From Flavobacteriia bacterium (GTDB lineage: Bacteria > Bacteroidota > Bacteroidia > Flavobacteriales > Weeksellaceae): 64,000 nt of DNA. Below are positions 36,053 to 44,845 of the stretch, in pieces (the first letter of the stretch is position 1; each line of letters begins with the position of its first letter). The position numbers and the translations under genes were made by a program. The DNA is taken from contig JAECQR010000004.1 in the NCBI GenBank assembly GCA_015999765.1, positions 62,001 through 126,000 on the forward strand. Reading direction: 5' to 3'. The notes under the pieces were generated by a model. That model was given only the letters and a program-made list of their open reading frames with translations. It was not told the origin of the DNA and did no database searches.

Positions 36053-36256
36053 TTAATCTTCTTCTGTAGCTTCTACTGCTTTTTCCATTACTACTTTACC
36101 TCTGTAGTACATTTTTCCTTCGAACCAATGCGCTCTGTGATAAAGGTGCATTTCTCCTGAAGTTGCATCTTTTGCCAATTGAGGAACACTTGCTTTGTAG
36201 TGGGTTCTTCTCTTATCTCTTCTTGTTGACGATTGTCTTCTCTTTGGATGTGCCAT
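36053..36256 (-). CDS. rpmF: 50S ribosomal protein L32
   Basis: This 67-residue L32 begins [22 protein letters not shown]. It has a His-rich middle (HLYHRAHW) instead of the zinc cysteines of some bacterial versions, so it is the zinc-free type. It follows the DUF177 gene by 63 bases on the same strand, the ancient yceD-rpmF pair. An inverted repeat lies in the spacer. Confidence 0.96.
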   Translation of the reverse strand: MAHPKRRQSSTRRDKRRTHYKASVPQLAKDATSGEMHLYHRAHWFEGKMYYRGKVVMEKAVEATEED

Positions 36257-36319
36257 TTCTTATAATTTTGTTTGATGAGCGATGAGTAGTGATTGCTCAA
36301 TTCTCATCATTTAAACTAT

Positions 36320-36841
36320 TTAATTTTTATCTTTTAATTTCTTTAAAGCTTCCCATCGGGGATCGCTTTCCGGTTCTTCTTCTGTTTCATCTTTCGGACT
36401 GAATTTTTCAAGGATTTCTAAATCTTCTTCAGAAACATTCGGCGAAATCTTCTTCATCGGTATTGCAAGCATTACGACTTCGTAGATTAACTGTGCCACG
36501 TTGAATGCGTGATCGGTCATCGGAATGGTAATCACATCTTCTTCGCTGTCATCATATTCTGCACCGAATTTTACCAGAACATTTAATTCATTTTCTATCG
36601 GATGGGTGAAATTTTCGTTCGTGATATCACAAACTAAATTTACCGTTCCGGAAGTTTTAATAGTAACTTCTAAAAAAGTGGTGTGCTTATCCATTAAAAC
36701 ATCAGCAACTATTCTAGGTTCTGTAAATTCCTGTTCAGTATCGAAAAGTTGAAAGAACGCTTTATCTATCTCAAATTGGAACTCGTGCTTCCCGTTTCTT
36801 TGTCCCGAAAACACGATATCGTAGTTTCTTAACTTGTCCAT
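36320..36841 (-). CDS. DUF177 (YceD-like) protein
   Basis: This 173-residue protein is the usual partner of rpmF across bacteria. Homologues have been linked to 23S rRNA accumulation. The start MDKLRNYDIVFSG (36841) is chosen because a full promoter lies 12 bases upstream and the extra 18 codons overlap it. The cysteine pair found in many YceD proteins seems reduced to VNLVCDIT. The C-terminus is acidic (DETEEEPESDPRWEALKKL), as in the family. Confidence 0.9.
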   Translation of the reverse strand: MDKLRNYDIVFSGQRNGKHEFQFEIDKAFFQLFDTEQEFTEPRIVADVLMDKHTTFLEVTIKTSGTVNLVCDITNENFTHPIENELNVLVKFGAEYDDSEEDVITIPMTDHAFNVAQLIYEVVMLAIPMKKISPNVSEEDLEILEKFSPKDETEEEPESDPRWEALKKLKDKN

Positions 36842-36853
36842 AAAATGAGTGTG

Positions 36854-36885
36854 CAAAAATAATGCAAATTTTTTAATATTACAAA
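36854..36885 (-). promoter_or_regulatory. Promoter of DUF177-rpmF
   Basis: On the minus strand TTTG, a 20-base spacer and TATTTTTG match the consensus. The -7 box lies only 12 bases from the DUF177 start, so the leader must be very short. Confidence 0.75.
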
Positions 36886-36928
36886 TAATTTTCAAAACAA
36901 TTAATCAGGAAAAATAATTTTGAAAATA

Positions 36929-38020
36929 TTAATTATGTTTTTCCTGTGGCAAATCCTCGTCAACGCCGTTCCCTGAAGCATTTCTCCGTGGCTGCATGCG
37001 GTTGGTCATCAAGTCATTGTACTCTCGTCGGTTTTTAAAAATCTTTATCGCCATAAAAATTGCCTCGGTAAAACTCTGCTCATCGGCTATATTTTGTCCT
37101 GCGATATCGTAGGCAACACCGTGATCAGGGGAAGTTCTGATAAACGGCAATCCGGCGGTATAATTCACTCCCTCTTCATAAGCAAGCGTTTTAAAAGGTG
37201 CCAGACCCTGGTCGTGATACATGGCTAAAACCGCATCGTAATTTTTATATTTCCCGGGCTGAAAAAAACTGTCTGCCGGAAAAGGCCCAAAAGTCAAAAT
37301 TCCGTTGTCGAAAAGCTCCTGAATTGCGGGAGAAATAATTTCAATCTCTTCTCTGCCAATCACCCCGCCGTCACCGGAATGTGGATTCAAACCTAAAACT
37401 GCAATCTTAGGTCTTGCAATCTGAAAATCCTCAATCAGACACTGATTCAGCATTTTGATCTGTTTCTTTATTTTTTCTTTTGAAATATTTTCTGCAACCT
37501 GAGAAATCGGAATATGATGGGTAGAAACGGCTACTTTCAAATCATCAGTCACTAAAAACATTAGCCCTTTTCTTCCGAATTTCTCTTCGAGATAACCAGT
37601 GTGTCCGGCGTGGGCAAAACCGTGCTTCATCATTTCATCCTTATTAATAGGCGCAGTAACTAAAACATCAATTTCTCCATTCATCAAAGCGTTGGTACCG
37701 GCTTCTAAAGAATCGATCGCCATTTTAGTAGATTCTTCGGTAGGCTTGCCCAAATCAACATTTACGTTTTCTTTAGTAAGGTTTACCATATTAATTTTAT
37801 CGCCAGCTGCCTGTGTAGGATCTGTGATATAATTAAAATTATGCTGAAGTTTAAAAATGTTTTTCTGATAGGTAAAGAGTTTCCCTGAACCAAAAATAAT
37901 GGGCGTGAAGAAATCGGTAATTGCTTTATCTTTTAGAGATTTCATAATGATTTCCGGACCGATCCCATTGAAATCACCGATCGAAATTCCTACCCTTACT
38001 TTATGGTGTTTAGCACTCAT
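36929..38020 (-). CDS. pdxA: 4-hydroxythreonine-4-phosphate dehydrogenase
   Basis: PdxA oxidises 4-phospho-hydroxythreonine in the DXP-dependent route to pyridoxal phosphate. The 363 residues show VGISIGDFNGIGPEII, VTAPINKDEM, the metal-site histidines in HAGHTGYLEEKFG and AMYHDQGLAPFK, and RTSPDHGVAYDIAG. It is divergent from ribE over a 103-base gap. A minus-strand -7 box TAAATTTG is at 38055-38062. pdxJ is not adjacent. Confidence 0.96.
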   Translation of the reverse strand: MSAKHHKVRVGISIGDFNGIGPEIIMKSLKDKAITDFFTPIIFGSGKLFTYQKNIFKLQHNFNYITDPTQAAGDKINMVNLTKENVNVDLGKPTEESTKMAIDSLEAGTNALMNGEIDVLVTAPINKDEMMKHGFAHAGHTGYLEEKFGRKGLMFLVTDDLKVAVSTHHIPISQVAENISKEKIKKQIKMLNQCLIEDFQIARPKIAVLGLNPHSGDGGVIGREEIEIISPAIQELFDNGILTFGPFPADSFFQPGKYKNYDAVLAMYHDQGLAPFKTLAYEEGVNYTAGLPFIRTSPDHGVAYDIAGQNIADEQSFTEAIFMAIKIFKNRREYNDLMTNRMQPRRNASGNGVDEDLPQEKHN

Positions 38021-38123
38021 TTTTAATTTATCTTTGAAGATTAATAGAATTTCACAAATTTAGCAATTTAGAAATAACTATTCCCGAATTATTTACAACT
38101 TAATTTTCTATAAATCCCATCCC

Positions 38124-38720
38124 ATGTTTACAGGAATCATTGAAGCGACCGCCACCCTTGAAAAAATTGAACACAGTGGCGATAATATTAACTTTACACT
38201 CAGCTGTCCTTTTACCCAGGAATTGAAGATCGATCAGAGCCTTGCTCATAATGGCTGTTGCCTTACCGTTGTAGAAATTACAGATACAGGCTACAGTGTT
38301 ACTGCAATTGCAGAAACTTTAGAAAAAACCAATCTCGGGAAATGGAATATAGGAACTGAGGTTAATTTGGAACGCTGTTTGAAGTGGGATGGAAGACTGG
38401 ATGGACATATTGTTCAGGGCCATGTAGACAAAACCGGAACCGTTGAGAAAATTGAAGACAAAGACGGAAGCTTTTTTATTACCATTCAGTATGATGAAAC
38501 CGATGATTATATTACCGTTCCACAGGGATCTATAACGGTAAACGGCATCAGCTTAACGGTAGCTTCCAGCGGTTCAGGTAAATTTTCAGTAGCGATAATC
38601 CCATACACATGGGAATTCACGAATATGAAAAATCTGCAGCCGGGCGATATGGTAAATCTGGAATTCGACATTATAGGAAAATATGTAACGAAACTGATGA
38701 AAAATAATGCCCTTCTCTAA
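38124..38720 (+). CDS. ribE: Riboflavin synthase alpha subunit
   Basis: The enzyme converts two 6,7-dimethyl-8-ribityllumazines into riboflavin. The 198-residue length and the two lumazine-binding repeats are clear. The first starts MFTGIIEATATLEKIEH and the second at about GHIVQGHVDKTGTVEKIED, each followed by a SLT-type VNGISLTV or NGCCLTVV block. There is no FMN riboswitch upstream. The last 14 bases overlap the start of the sensor kinase gene. Confidence 0.96.
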   Translation: MFTGIIEATATLEKIEHSGDNINFTLSCPFTQELKIDQSLAHNGCCLTVVEITDTGYSVTAIAETLEKTNLGKWNIGTEVNLERCLKWDGRLDGHIVQGHVDKTGTVEKIEDKDGSFFITIQYDETDDYITVPQGSITVNGISLTVASSGSGKFSVAIIPYTWEFTNMKNLQPGDMVNLEFDIIGKYVTKLMKNNALL

Positions 38721-40161
38721 ATACAAAGGTTATAGCCTACGAAATAAAGTCTTTTGGGGCTTTCTGCTAATCTGTTTGCTCAGTACCGTAAGTTCATCCA
38801 TCCTTTCTTATTTTATTTTGCGCAATAACGCGGTTGAACAAAGCCGTACCGATCTTCAGAAAAAATCTGAGGCGCTAATGTCAGCACTGGATTATGCGGT
38901 AAGCCATAAACAGGCTCAGACAAGCGATTTACCTGATATTTTAGCAAATGATATTTTCGAGATTGCGGACATCAACAATCAGGATATCATTATATATGAC
39001 CTTTCCGGAAAATTTTTGATCTCCAACAAAGATTATAATCTTATCAGCCAAAAACAAATTCCCGTAGAAATCGCTAACCGGGTATTGAAAAGTGAAAGCC
39101 GGGTTGATTTTCAGACTTACGACAAAAAAATCGACGCAAACGTTTCCTCATCATACATGATTTTGAGAAATAATATGCTGGAGCCGATTGCAATCGTGTT
39201 TTTCCCTTTCTATCACAACGATAGTGCTTATTTCAGCGTATTCAACAAATATGTAAATTATATTGTTGTTCTTAATCTATTCATCATTGCAGTATCAGTT
39301 TGGCTCAGTTGGGTTATTTCGAATAATCTTACCAGAGCTGTAACCAAATTTTCAGATAAAATCAATCAGATTACTCTTTTCGAAGATGATCCGAAACCTA
39401 TTAAATATTACCATAATGATGAACTGAATCAACTTGTTAAAGCATATAACAAAATGATTCTGCAGATTCAGGAACAGAAACAGCGGCTGAGTTTCAAAGA
39501 AAAAGAGGAAGCGTGGCGAGAAATGGCCAAGCAGGTAGCTCATGAAGTAAAGAATCCTTTAACTCCTATGAAACTCACCATCCAGAATTTTGAAAGAAAA
39601 TTCGATCCGGGCGACCCTGAGATCCGCGACAAAGTGAAGCACCTCAGCCGCACACTTGTGGATCAGATTGATCTCGTTGCGACCGTAGCAAGTGCATTTT
39701 CGCAGTTTGCACAGCTCCCGGAGAAAAACAATGAAATATTTGATGTAAATAAAGAAATCAGGAATATTATCAACGTATTCAGCGACGAAAAAATTTATTT
39801 CCACTCTAATAAAGATCAGATTATGATGGAAATGGATAAGATTTACCTGTCGAGAATCATCACCAATCTGGTAGCAAACGCCAGACAGGCAAAACATGAT
39901 GACCGCGAGAATATCATAAACCTTGATGTAGAACAGCGCCAAAAAAGAGTCATCATTACTGTGGACGACAACGGAACGGGAATTCCCGAAGAACTTTACG
40001 ACAGAATTTTCGAGCCAAATTTCACCTCTAAAACAAGCGGCACCGGACTTGGATTAACCATGGTAAGAAAAATGGTTGAAGATTACAAAGGCGAAATTTC
40101 TGTAAAATCTGAAGAAGGGAAAGGCACTACTTTCACGATATCGCTTCCCACCAATATGTAG
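38707..40161 (+). CDS. Orphan membrane sensor histidine kinase
   Basis: This 484-residue kinase has TM1 (about 15-38), a periplasmic sensor domain (about 39-182), TM2 (about 183-205) and a HAMP-like linker. The H-box AKQVAHEVKNPLTP has His279, and N, G1 and G2 boxes follow (NLVANARQAK, DDNGTGIPEE, GTGLGLTMVRKM). The organisation resembles NtrY-type kinases. No response regulator gene is adjacent. The 14-base overlap with ribE implies translational coupling. The sensed signal is unknown. Confidence 0.92.
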   Translation: MPFSKYKGYSLRNKVFWGFLLICLLSTVSSSILSYFILRNNAVEQSRTDLQKKSEALMSALDYAVSHKQAQTSDLPDILANDIFEIADINNQDIIIYDLSGKFLISNKDYNLISQKQIPVEIANRVLKSESRVDFQTYDKKIDANVSSSYMILRNNMLEPIAIVFFPFYHNDSAYFSVFNKYVNYIVVLNLFIIAVSVWLSWVISNNLTRAVTKFSDKINQITLFEDDPKPIKYYHNDELNQLVKAYNKMILQIQEQKQRLSFKEKEEAWREMAKQVAHEVKNPLTPMKLTIQNFERKFDPGDPEIRDKVKHLSRTLVDQIDLVATVASAFSQFAQLPEKNNEIFDVNKEIRNIINVFSDEKIYFHSNKDQIMMEMDKIYLSRIITNLVANARQAKHDDRENIINLDVEQRQKRVIITVDDNGTGIPEELYDRIFEPNFTSKTSGTGLGLTMVRKMVEDYKGEISVKSEEGKGTTFTISLPTNM

Positions 40162-40175
40162 ACTTCTTTATTTCA

Positions 40176-40871
40176 ATGAAACCTTTTCACTTCAAACAAT
40201 TCAGCGTACAGCAGTCTGCAAAGGTATTCCGTGTGGGAACAGACGGTGTCTTGCTGGGCGCTTCTGCTTCGGTCCAGAATGCCGGAAACATCTTGGAAAT
40301 CGGAACCGGAACAGGGCTGATTTCTCTAATGGTTGCGCAGCGAAATCCGGAAGCCACCATAACTGCTATTGAAATTAATGAGGAAGCAGCAGCACTTGCA
40401 GGCGAAAACTTTAAATCATCTCCTTTTCACGACAGGTTAAAAGTTCTTCGGCAGGATTTCAAATCTTATAACGTCAAGGAAAAATTTGACTTAATCATTT
40501 CGAACCCACCGTATTTTCAAATAAACCCTTCCGAAAAGGATATACTGGCCAGGCAGCAAACCGAACTGTCCTTTGGCGATTTAATCAGTAACGCATCGCA
40601 AATTCTTTCGGAATGCGGAATATTTTCGGTAATTATCCCTTTTGATGCCGGTAATGATTTCGAAAAAAGATGTAGTAAAACTGGCTTGTTTCTGATTAGA
40701 AAGACCACTGTTTTTGGAATCAAAAATGCAGCTCCCAAACGACTGATTCTGGAGTTTGGATTTGAAAACAAAAAAATTACTGAAACCGAATTGGTGATCG
40801 AAAAATCTCCCCGCAGGTACAGCGACGATTATCTCGCCCTTACGCAAGACTTCCACGTTTTCGGAAAATAG
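40176..40871 (+). CDS. trmN6: tRNA1(Val) A37 N6-methyltransferase-like protein
   Basis: This 231-residue SAM-dependent methyltransferase begins KPFHFKQFSVQQ and carries the SAM-binding LEIGTGTGLISL and the adenine-N6 motif NPPYF in IISNPPYFQ. The overall layout matches TrmN6, which modifies A37 of tRNA-Val. It starts 14 bases after the sensor kinase stop, so it may be on the ribE-kinase transcript. Other N6-adenine or glutamine methyltransferases share NPPY, so the substrate is probable rather than certain. Confidence 0.88.
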   Translation: MKPFHFKQFSVQQSAKVFRVGTDGVLLGASASVQNAGNILEIGTGTGLISLMVAQRNPEATITAIEINEEAAALAGENFKSSPFHDRLKVLRQDFKSYNVKEKFDLIISNPPYFQINPSEKDILARQQTELSFGDLISNASQILSECGIFSVIIPFDAGNDFEKRCSKTGLFLIRKTTVFGIKNAAPKRLILEFGFENKKITETELVIEKSPRRYSDDYLALTQDFHVFGK

Positions 40872-40872
40872 A

Positions 40873-41451
40873 TTACTTTGGCGCGTTCAGGGTTACCACG
40901 ATATCTTTGCTGATGTTTTTCACCGATGAATATTTGGCATCACAAACTGAAGTAGTGAGCGTGTAATTACCCTTATCAATGAGAATAAAATTCTGATTAT
41001 GCGCCGGAACATCAAGATTATAGAATTTTCTACCGCTGATTTTTACAATTAAATTGCATTTCGATTTATTCACAATCTGCACATACGCCGTTCTGCTCGA
41101 TGGATCACTGTTGAACATATGATTCAATAAATCGGCAGTACGTTTGTGCTTGTCATTCCGCCCATCTTTAGCAACATCTTTTTTTATTGCCGTCTTTAAT
41201 TTCTCAGTGCTGATCGGCTTTACAGTAGGTTTAGCAACGCTCGCCTGCTGTGCGGCGGGTTTATTACTGTTTATTGCAGCTAACAGTTTACGCTTAAATT
41301 CCGGAGTTTTGGGATGAGCGGGATTAAACTTTATAAAGTTCGCAATAACCTGCGGGTCCGTACTTTTTTCGACCTGAGCAACCGTATATTTAGACTGCGC
41401 GAATGAAAAAAACGAAATAAAAAAAACCAGAATATATAGATATCTTTTCAT
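40873..41451 (-). CDS. DUF6759 family exported protein
   Basis: A 192-residue protein with a signal peptide (LYILVFFISFFSFAQS), a Lys/Ala-rich linker (about 60-105) and a C-terminal domain (about 115-190) with three cysteine-bearing strands, such as KSKCNLIVKISGR and TTSVCDAKYSS. The domain corresponds to what I recall as DUF6759 of Chryseobacterium-like bacteria, of unknown function. It converges with trmN6, one base apart, and is divergent from tsf. Confidence 0.78.
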   Translation of the reverse strand: MKRYLYILVFFISFFSFAQSKYTVAQVEKSTDPQVIANFIKFNPAHPKTPEFKRKLLAAINSNKPAAQQASVAKPTVKPISTEKLKTAIKKDVAKDGRNDKHKRTADLLNHMFNSDPSSRTAYVQIVNKSKCNLIVKISGRKFYNLDVPAHNQNFILIDKGNYTLTTSVCDAKYSSVKNISKDIVVTLNAPK

Positions 41452-41589
41452 TAAAGGGATGATTTATAGAAGTTTAAATTTTAGTAATAACGAAGAAATC
41501 TTCTTTTTAGTTTGTGCGAAATTTATTATCTTTGCAACGCTTAAAATTCAAGCTAAACTAAACAAATTTTTAATAAAAAAAATAAATTT

Positions 41590-42411
41590 ATGTATACACC
41601 CGTTGCTGCAGACGTAGCCAAATTAAGAAACATTACAGGAGCAGGAATGATGGACTGCAAAAAAGCCTTGGTTGAAGCTGAAGGAGATTTCGATAAAGCG
41701 ATTGAAATCCTTAGAAAAAAAGGCCAGAAAGTTGCTGCGAACAGAGCCGACAGAGAATCTACTGAAGGTGCTGTTATCGCTAAAGTAAATGCAGACAATA
41801 CTGCGGGAGTAATCATCGCTCTAAACTGCGAAACCGACTTCGTTGCAAAAAATGACGATTTCGTAAAATTAGCTCACGAATTAGCTGAACTTGCTTTAGG
41901 TAAAACTAAAGAAGAATTTTTAGCTGCAGATTTCCAGGGAACAACTGTTGCTGAGAAATTGATCGAGCAGACTGGTGTTATTGGTGAAAAAATTGAAATC
42001 GGTTCTTTCGAAACCATCGAAGGTCCATTCTTAGGAGCTTACATCCACGCAGGAAACAAGATTGCTGCAATCACTTCACTTTCAGCTGATGCTGACGGTG
42101 CTGCAGATGCTGCAAAAGCAGTATCAATGCAGGTTGCTGCAATGAACCCAATTGCACTTGACGAAACTATGGTTTCTCAGGAAGTTATCGACAGAGAATT
42201 GGATATCGAAAGAGAAATCTTAACTAAAGAAGGTAAACCTGCAAACATTATCGATAATATCCTAAAAGGAAAAATGCAGAAATTCTATAAAGACAACACT
42301 TTAGTTCACCAGGCTTTCATTAAAGACAGCGGTGTTTCTGTAGCTGATTATGTAAAATCTGTAAACGGAGATTTAAAAGTGGTAGGTTTTGTAAGAGTAA
42401 GTCTTACTTAA
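41590..42411 (+). CDS. tsf: Translation elongation factor Ts
   Basis: EF-Ts exchanges GDP for GTP on EF-Tu. The 273 residues open with an N-terminal UBA domain (AADVAKLRNITGAGMMDCKKAL) and the core LNCETDFVAKND, and later carry the YKDNTLVHQAFIKDSG segment. A -7 box TATCTTTG (41527-41534) lies 55 bases upstream. Unlike the common rpsB-tsf arrangement, no rpsB gene is adjacent, and a DUF6759 gene takes the upstream position on the other strand. Confidence 0.97.
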   Translation: MYTPVAADVAKLRNITGAGMMDCKKALVEAEGDFDKAIEILRKKGQKVAANRADRESTEGAVIAKVNADNTAGVIIALNCETDFVAKNDDFVKLAHELAELALGKTKEEFLAADFQGTTVAEKLIEQTGVIGEKIEIGSFETIEGPFLGAYIHAGNKIAAITSLSADADGAADAAKAVSMQVAAMNPIALDETMVSQEVIDRELDIEREILTKEGKPANIIDNILKGKMQKFYKDNTLVHQAFIKDSGVSVADYVKSVNGDLKVVGFVRVSLT

Positions 42412-42430
42412 TCAAATCTTTTACTGATAT

Positions 42431-42468
42431 AAATCTCTTCCATTAATCGTGGAAGAGATTTTTTTTTC
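42431..42468 (+). terminator. Terminator of tsf
   Basis: AAATCTCTTCCA and TGGAAGAGATTT form a 12-bp stem with a long T-run. The -7 box of the next gene (TAATTTTG, 42482-42489) follows within 14 bases. Confidence 0.93.
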
Positions 42469-42506
42469 GCCAAATATGAAGTAATTTTGTCACCCGGAAA
42501 AATACT

Positions 42507-44834
42507 ATGTCCAGAGCAAAAATCTTCAGCAGTTTTACCCTGCTTTTCATGTTATTCAATATTTCTGCAAACGCACAGCAATATATTACTGTAGCCACCT
42601 CTACTTATACCGCAGAACAGCTTGTACGCGATGTATTTATCGGTTCACAGAACGCCGGATGCATTACCGTGTCCAATGTTTCAACTACAGGCTGGCAGAA
42701 TGCCGGAGGCAGCGAATCAAGCCACGCCTATTTCGAAAAAGGTTCACTGCCGTTTGATATCAACAAAGGAATTATTCTGAGTACGGGTGCTGTTCGTAAT
42801 GCCCCGGGACCTAATAATGTTCTGCTGGATGATCAGGACGATCAATGGCCCGGCGATCCGGATTTGGCAGCTGCACTTCAGGAAAGCGTATATAACTATT
42901 TGAATGCAACTTCTATCGAGTTCGATTTTGTTGCAAACAGTACCTCGGGCATCAGCTTTGAGTATCTGTTTCTCTCTGAAGAATACCGCCGTACCAACTG
43001 CACCTACTCCGACGGATTTGCTTTTCTGATCAAGAAGGCCGGGACCGCGGATCCTTACACAAATATCGCTCTTGTTCCCGGAACTCAGGATCCCGTGACT
43101 TCACTTTCCATAAATACCGCACCAAACTGCCCCAGAAATACAGGGTGTTTTGGGAGTTTTAACGGAATCAATTCTCCTACCGCTTTTGATGGACAAACCA
43201 AAGTTCTTACCGCAAAAACAGATATTATTGCCGGAGTTAAGTATCACATCAAGCTCGTAATTGCTGATCATCTCGCAGGCTCTGACCGCACCGGACGCTA
43301 CGATTCCGCGGTATTTCTGAAAGCCGGAAGTTTTGTTGGTAAAAAAGATTTGGGTCCCGACCTTCTGATTGCGACCAATAACCCTGTTTGCGAAGGAAGT
43401 TCTAAAATTCTGGATGCTACAACAGCGGGAGCTACTTCTTACCGGTGGTTTAAAGACGGAGTAGCAATTCCGGGAGCGACAAATGCACGGCTTACCGTTC
43501 CGGGGGTCGTATCGAGTAACGGCAATTACGAAGTTGAAGTAAATGTTGGCGGTTGTATTTTGACAGGTTCTGTGCAAATTGAAATTCAGGAAAAACCTGC
43601 CCTGAATTTAGGAACATATTCTCTGTGCGATGATAATTTATCAGGAAGTGTTCCGGTAGATTTCTCTAAACTTGATCCGCAGATTATTTCAAATTTCAAT
43701 TCAGCCTATCAACTGAAATATTATCTTAAAAAATCTGATTCACAAGCCGGAACTCCGGGTACAGAACTTCAAAACGGCTGGCTTCTTACCGCCGATACCA
43801 CAATTTACATAAGAATTGAAAGTGCTTTAGGCTGTAATCCCGAATTTGGGGAAATTACCCTTAAAATAGGCAACAAAACTCCGCTGGTCACCAGTGCTTT
43901 TTCTGATGATTTATGCGACAATGACCTTGACGGTAACATCACTGTTAACCTAAAAAATTATCAGAATGAGTTTATGGCTTCACCACAGGTCATTGTAACG
44001 TTTTACAATTCTCCTGAAGACGCTAGAAACAAGGTAAACCCAATCGCAGAAAATCAAATAATCACCAATTCGAAGGTTTTAGGGATACGGGTGGAGAGTT
44101 CATCGGCCTGTCCGAATGTAGCGACATTAACGCTGAACTTCAAATCACCCAAAAAATCGGATAATTTAAAGGATAAAGTGATCTGCAGCAATGCAACAAC
44201 GAGTTTAGATGCGGGTACTGGGTTCGATTCTTATCTGTGGAGCACCGGCGATACAACTTCGCAAATTAACAACGTTCCCGTGGGGGAATATTGGGTTGAT
44301 TTAGGTTCTAACGGATGTATTTACAGGCAAACAGTGAAAGTTACAGCCTCAACTTTACCTCAGATTACAAACATTGATGTGGCGGGGAATACGGCCACGG
44401 TTTTAGCAAGCGGCGGAATTCAACCTTATGAATATTCTTTAGATAATATCACTTTTCAGAATTCAAATGTATTTACAAATATTCCGCGTGGCCTGCACAA
44501 AATATACGTTCGGGATGCTAATAAATGCCAAACCGTGGAAAAAGATTTTCTGGTCATTAATCTTGTCAATGTCATTACGCCAAATGGTGATGGGCTCAAT
44601 GATGTGCTGGATTATTCTGACCTGAGAATTAAACAGGATGTAAGTATAAAGATCTTCGACCGATACGGCAATCTTGTCTTCACCTCGAAAGACAATCAAT
44701 TTATCTGGGACGGAAAACTCAGCGGAAGAGCTCTGCCCACAGCGAATTACTGGTATGTTCTGAACTGGACTGAACCCGACACTCAGCTTCCGGTTTCCTA
44801 CAAAGGCTGGATTTTACTTAAAAACAGAGATTAG
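42507..44834 (+). CDS. Choice-of-anchor L / T9SS type B sorting domain surface protein
   Basis: This 775-residue exported protein has a signal peptide (ends SANAQQ) and a choice-of-anchor L domain (about 35-275, with NKGIILSTGAVRNAPGPN and FLSEEYRRTNCTYSDGFAF). An Ig-like/PKD region follows, with AGATSYRWFKDGV. Repeats of the LCDDNLSGSVPVDF and LCDNDLDGNITVNL type come next. The C-terminal gliding-motility-associated (type B) CTD is VITPNGDGLNDVLDYSDL to the WILLKNRD end. It is probably exported by T9SS to the cell surface, as an adhesin or motility-linked protein. Confidence 0.9.
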   Translation: MSRAKIFSSFTLLFMLFNISANAQQYITVATSTYTAEQLVRDVFIGSQNAGCITVSNVSTTGWQNAGGSESSHAYFEKGSLPFDINKGIILSTGAVRNAPGPNNVLLDDQDDQWPGDPDLAAALQESVYNYLNATSIEFDFVANSTSGISFEYLFLSEEYRRTNCTYSDGFAFLIKKAGTADPYTNIALVPGTQDPVTSLSINTAPNCPRNTGCFGSFNGINSPTAFDGQTKVLTAKTDIIAGVKYHIKLVIADHLAGSDRTGRYDSAVFLKAGSFVGKKDLGPDLLIATNNPVCEGSSKILDATTAGATSYRWFKDGVAIPGATNARLTVPGVVSSNGNYEVEVNVGGCILTGSVQIEIQEKPALNLGTYSLCDDNLSGSVPVDFSKLDPQIISNFNSAYQLKYYLKKSDSQAGTPGTELQNGWLLTADTTIYIRIESALGCNPEFGEITLKIGNKTPLVTSAFSDDLCDNDLDGNITVNLKNYQNEFMASPQVIVTFYNSPEDARNKVNPIAENQIITNSKVLGIRVESSSACPNVATLTLNFKSPKKSDNLKDKVICSNATTSLDAGTGFDSYLWSTGDTTSQINNVPVGEYWVDLGSNGCIYRQTVKVTASTLPQITNIDVAGNTATVLASGGIQPYEYSLDNITFQNSNVFTNIPRGLHKIYVRDANKCQTVEKDFLVINLVNVITPNGDGLNDVLDYSDLRIKQDVSIKIFDRYGNLVFTSKDNQFIWDGKLSGRALPTANYWYVLNWTEPDTQLPVSYKGWILLKNRD

Positions 44835-44845
44835 AGTTCCGTTTG

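Noticed and set aside
43101-43577. A 158-codon minus-strand open frame inside the choice-of-anchor L gene
   Set aside because: It lies fully inside a well-supported surface-protein gene and has no family features.
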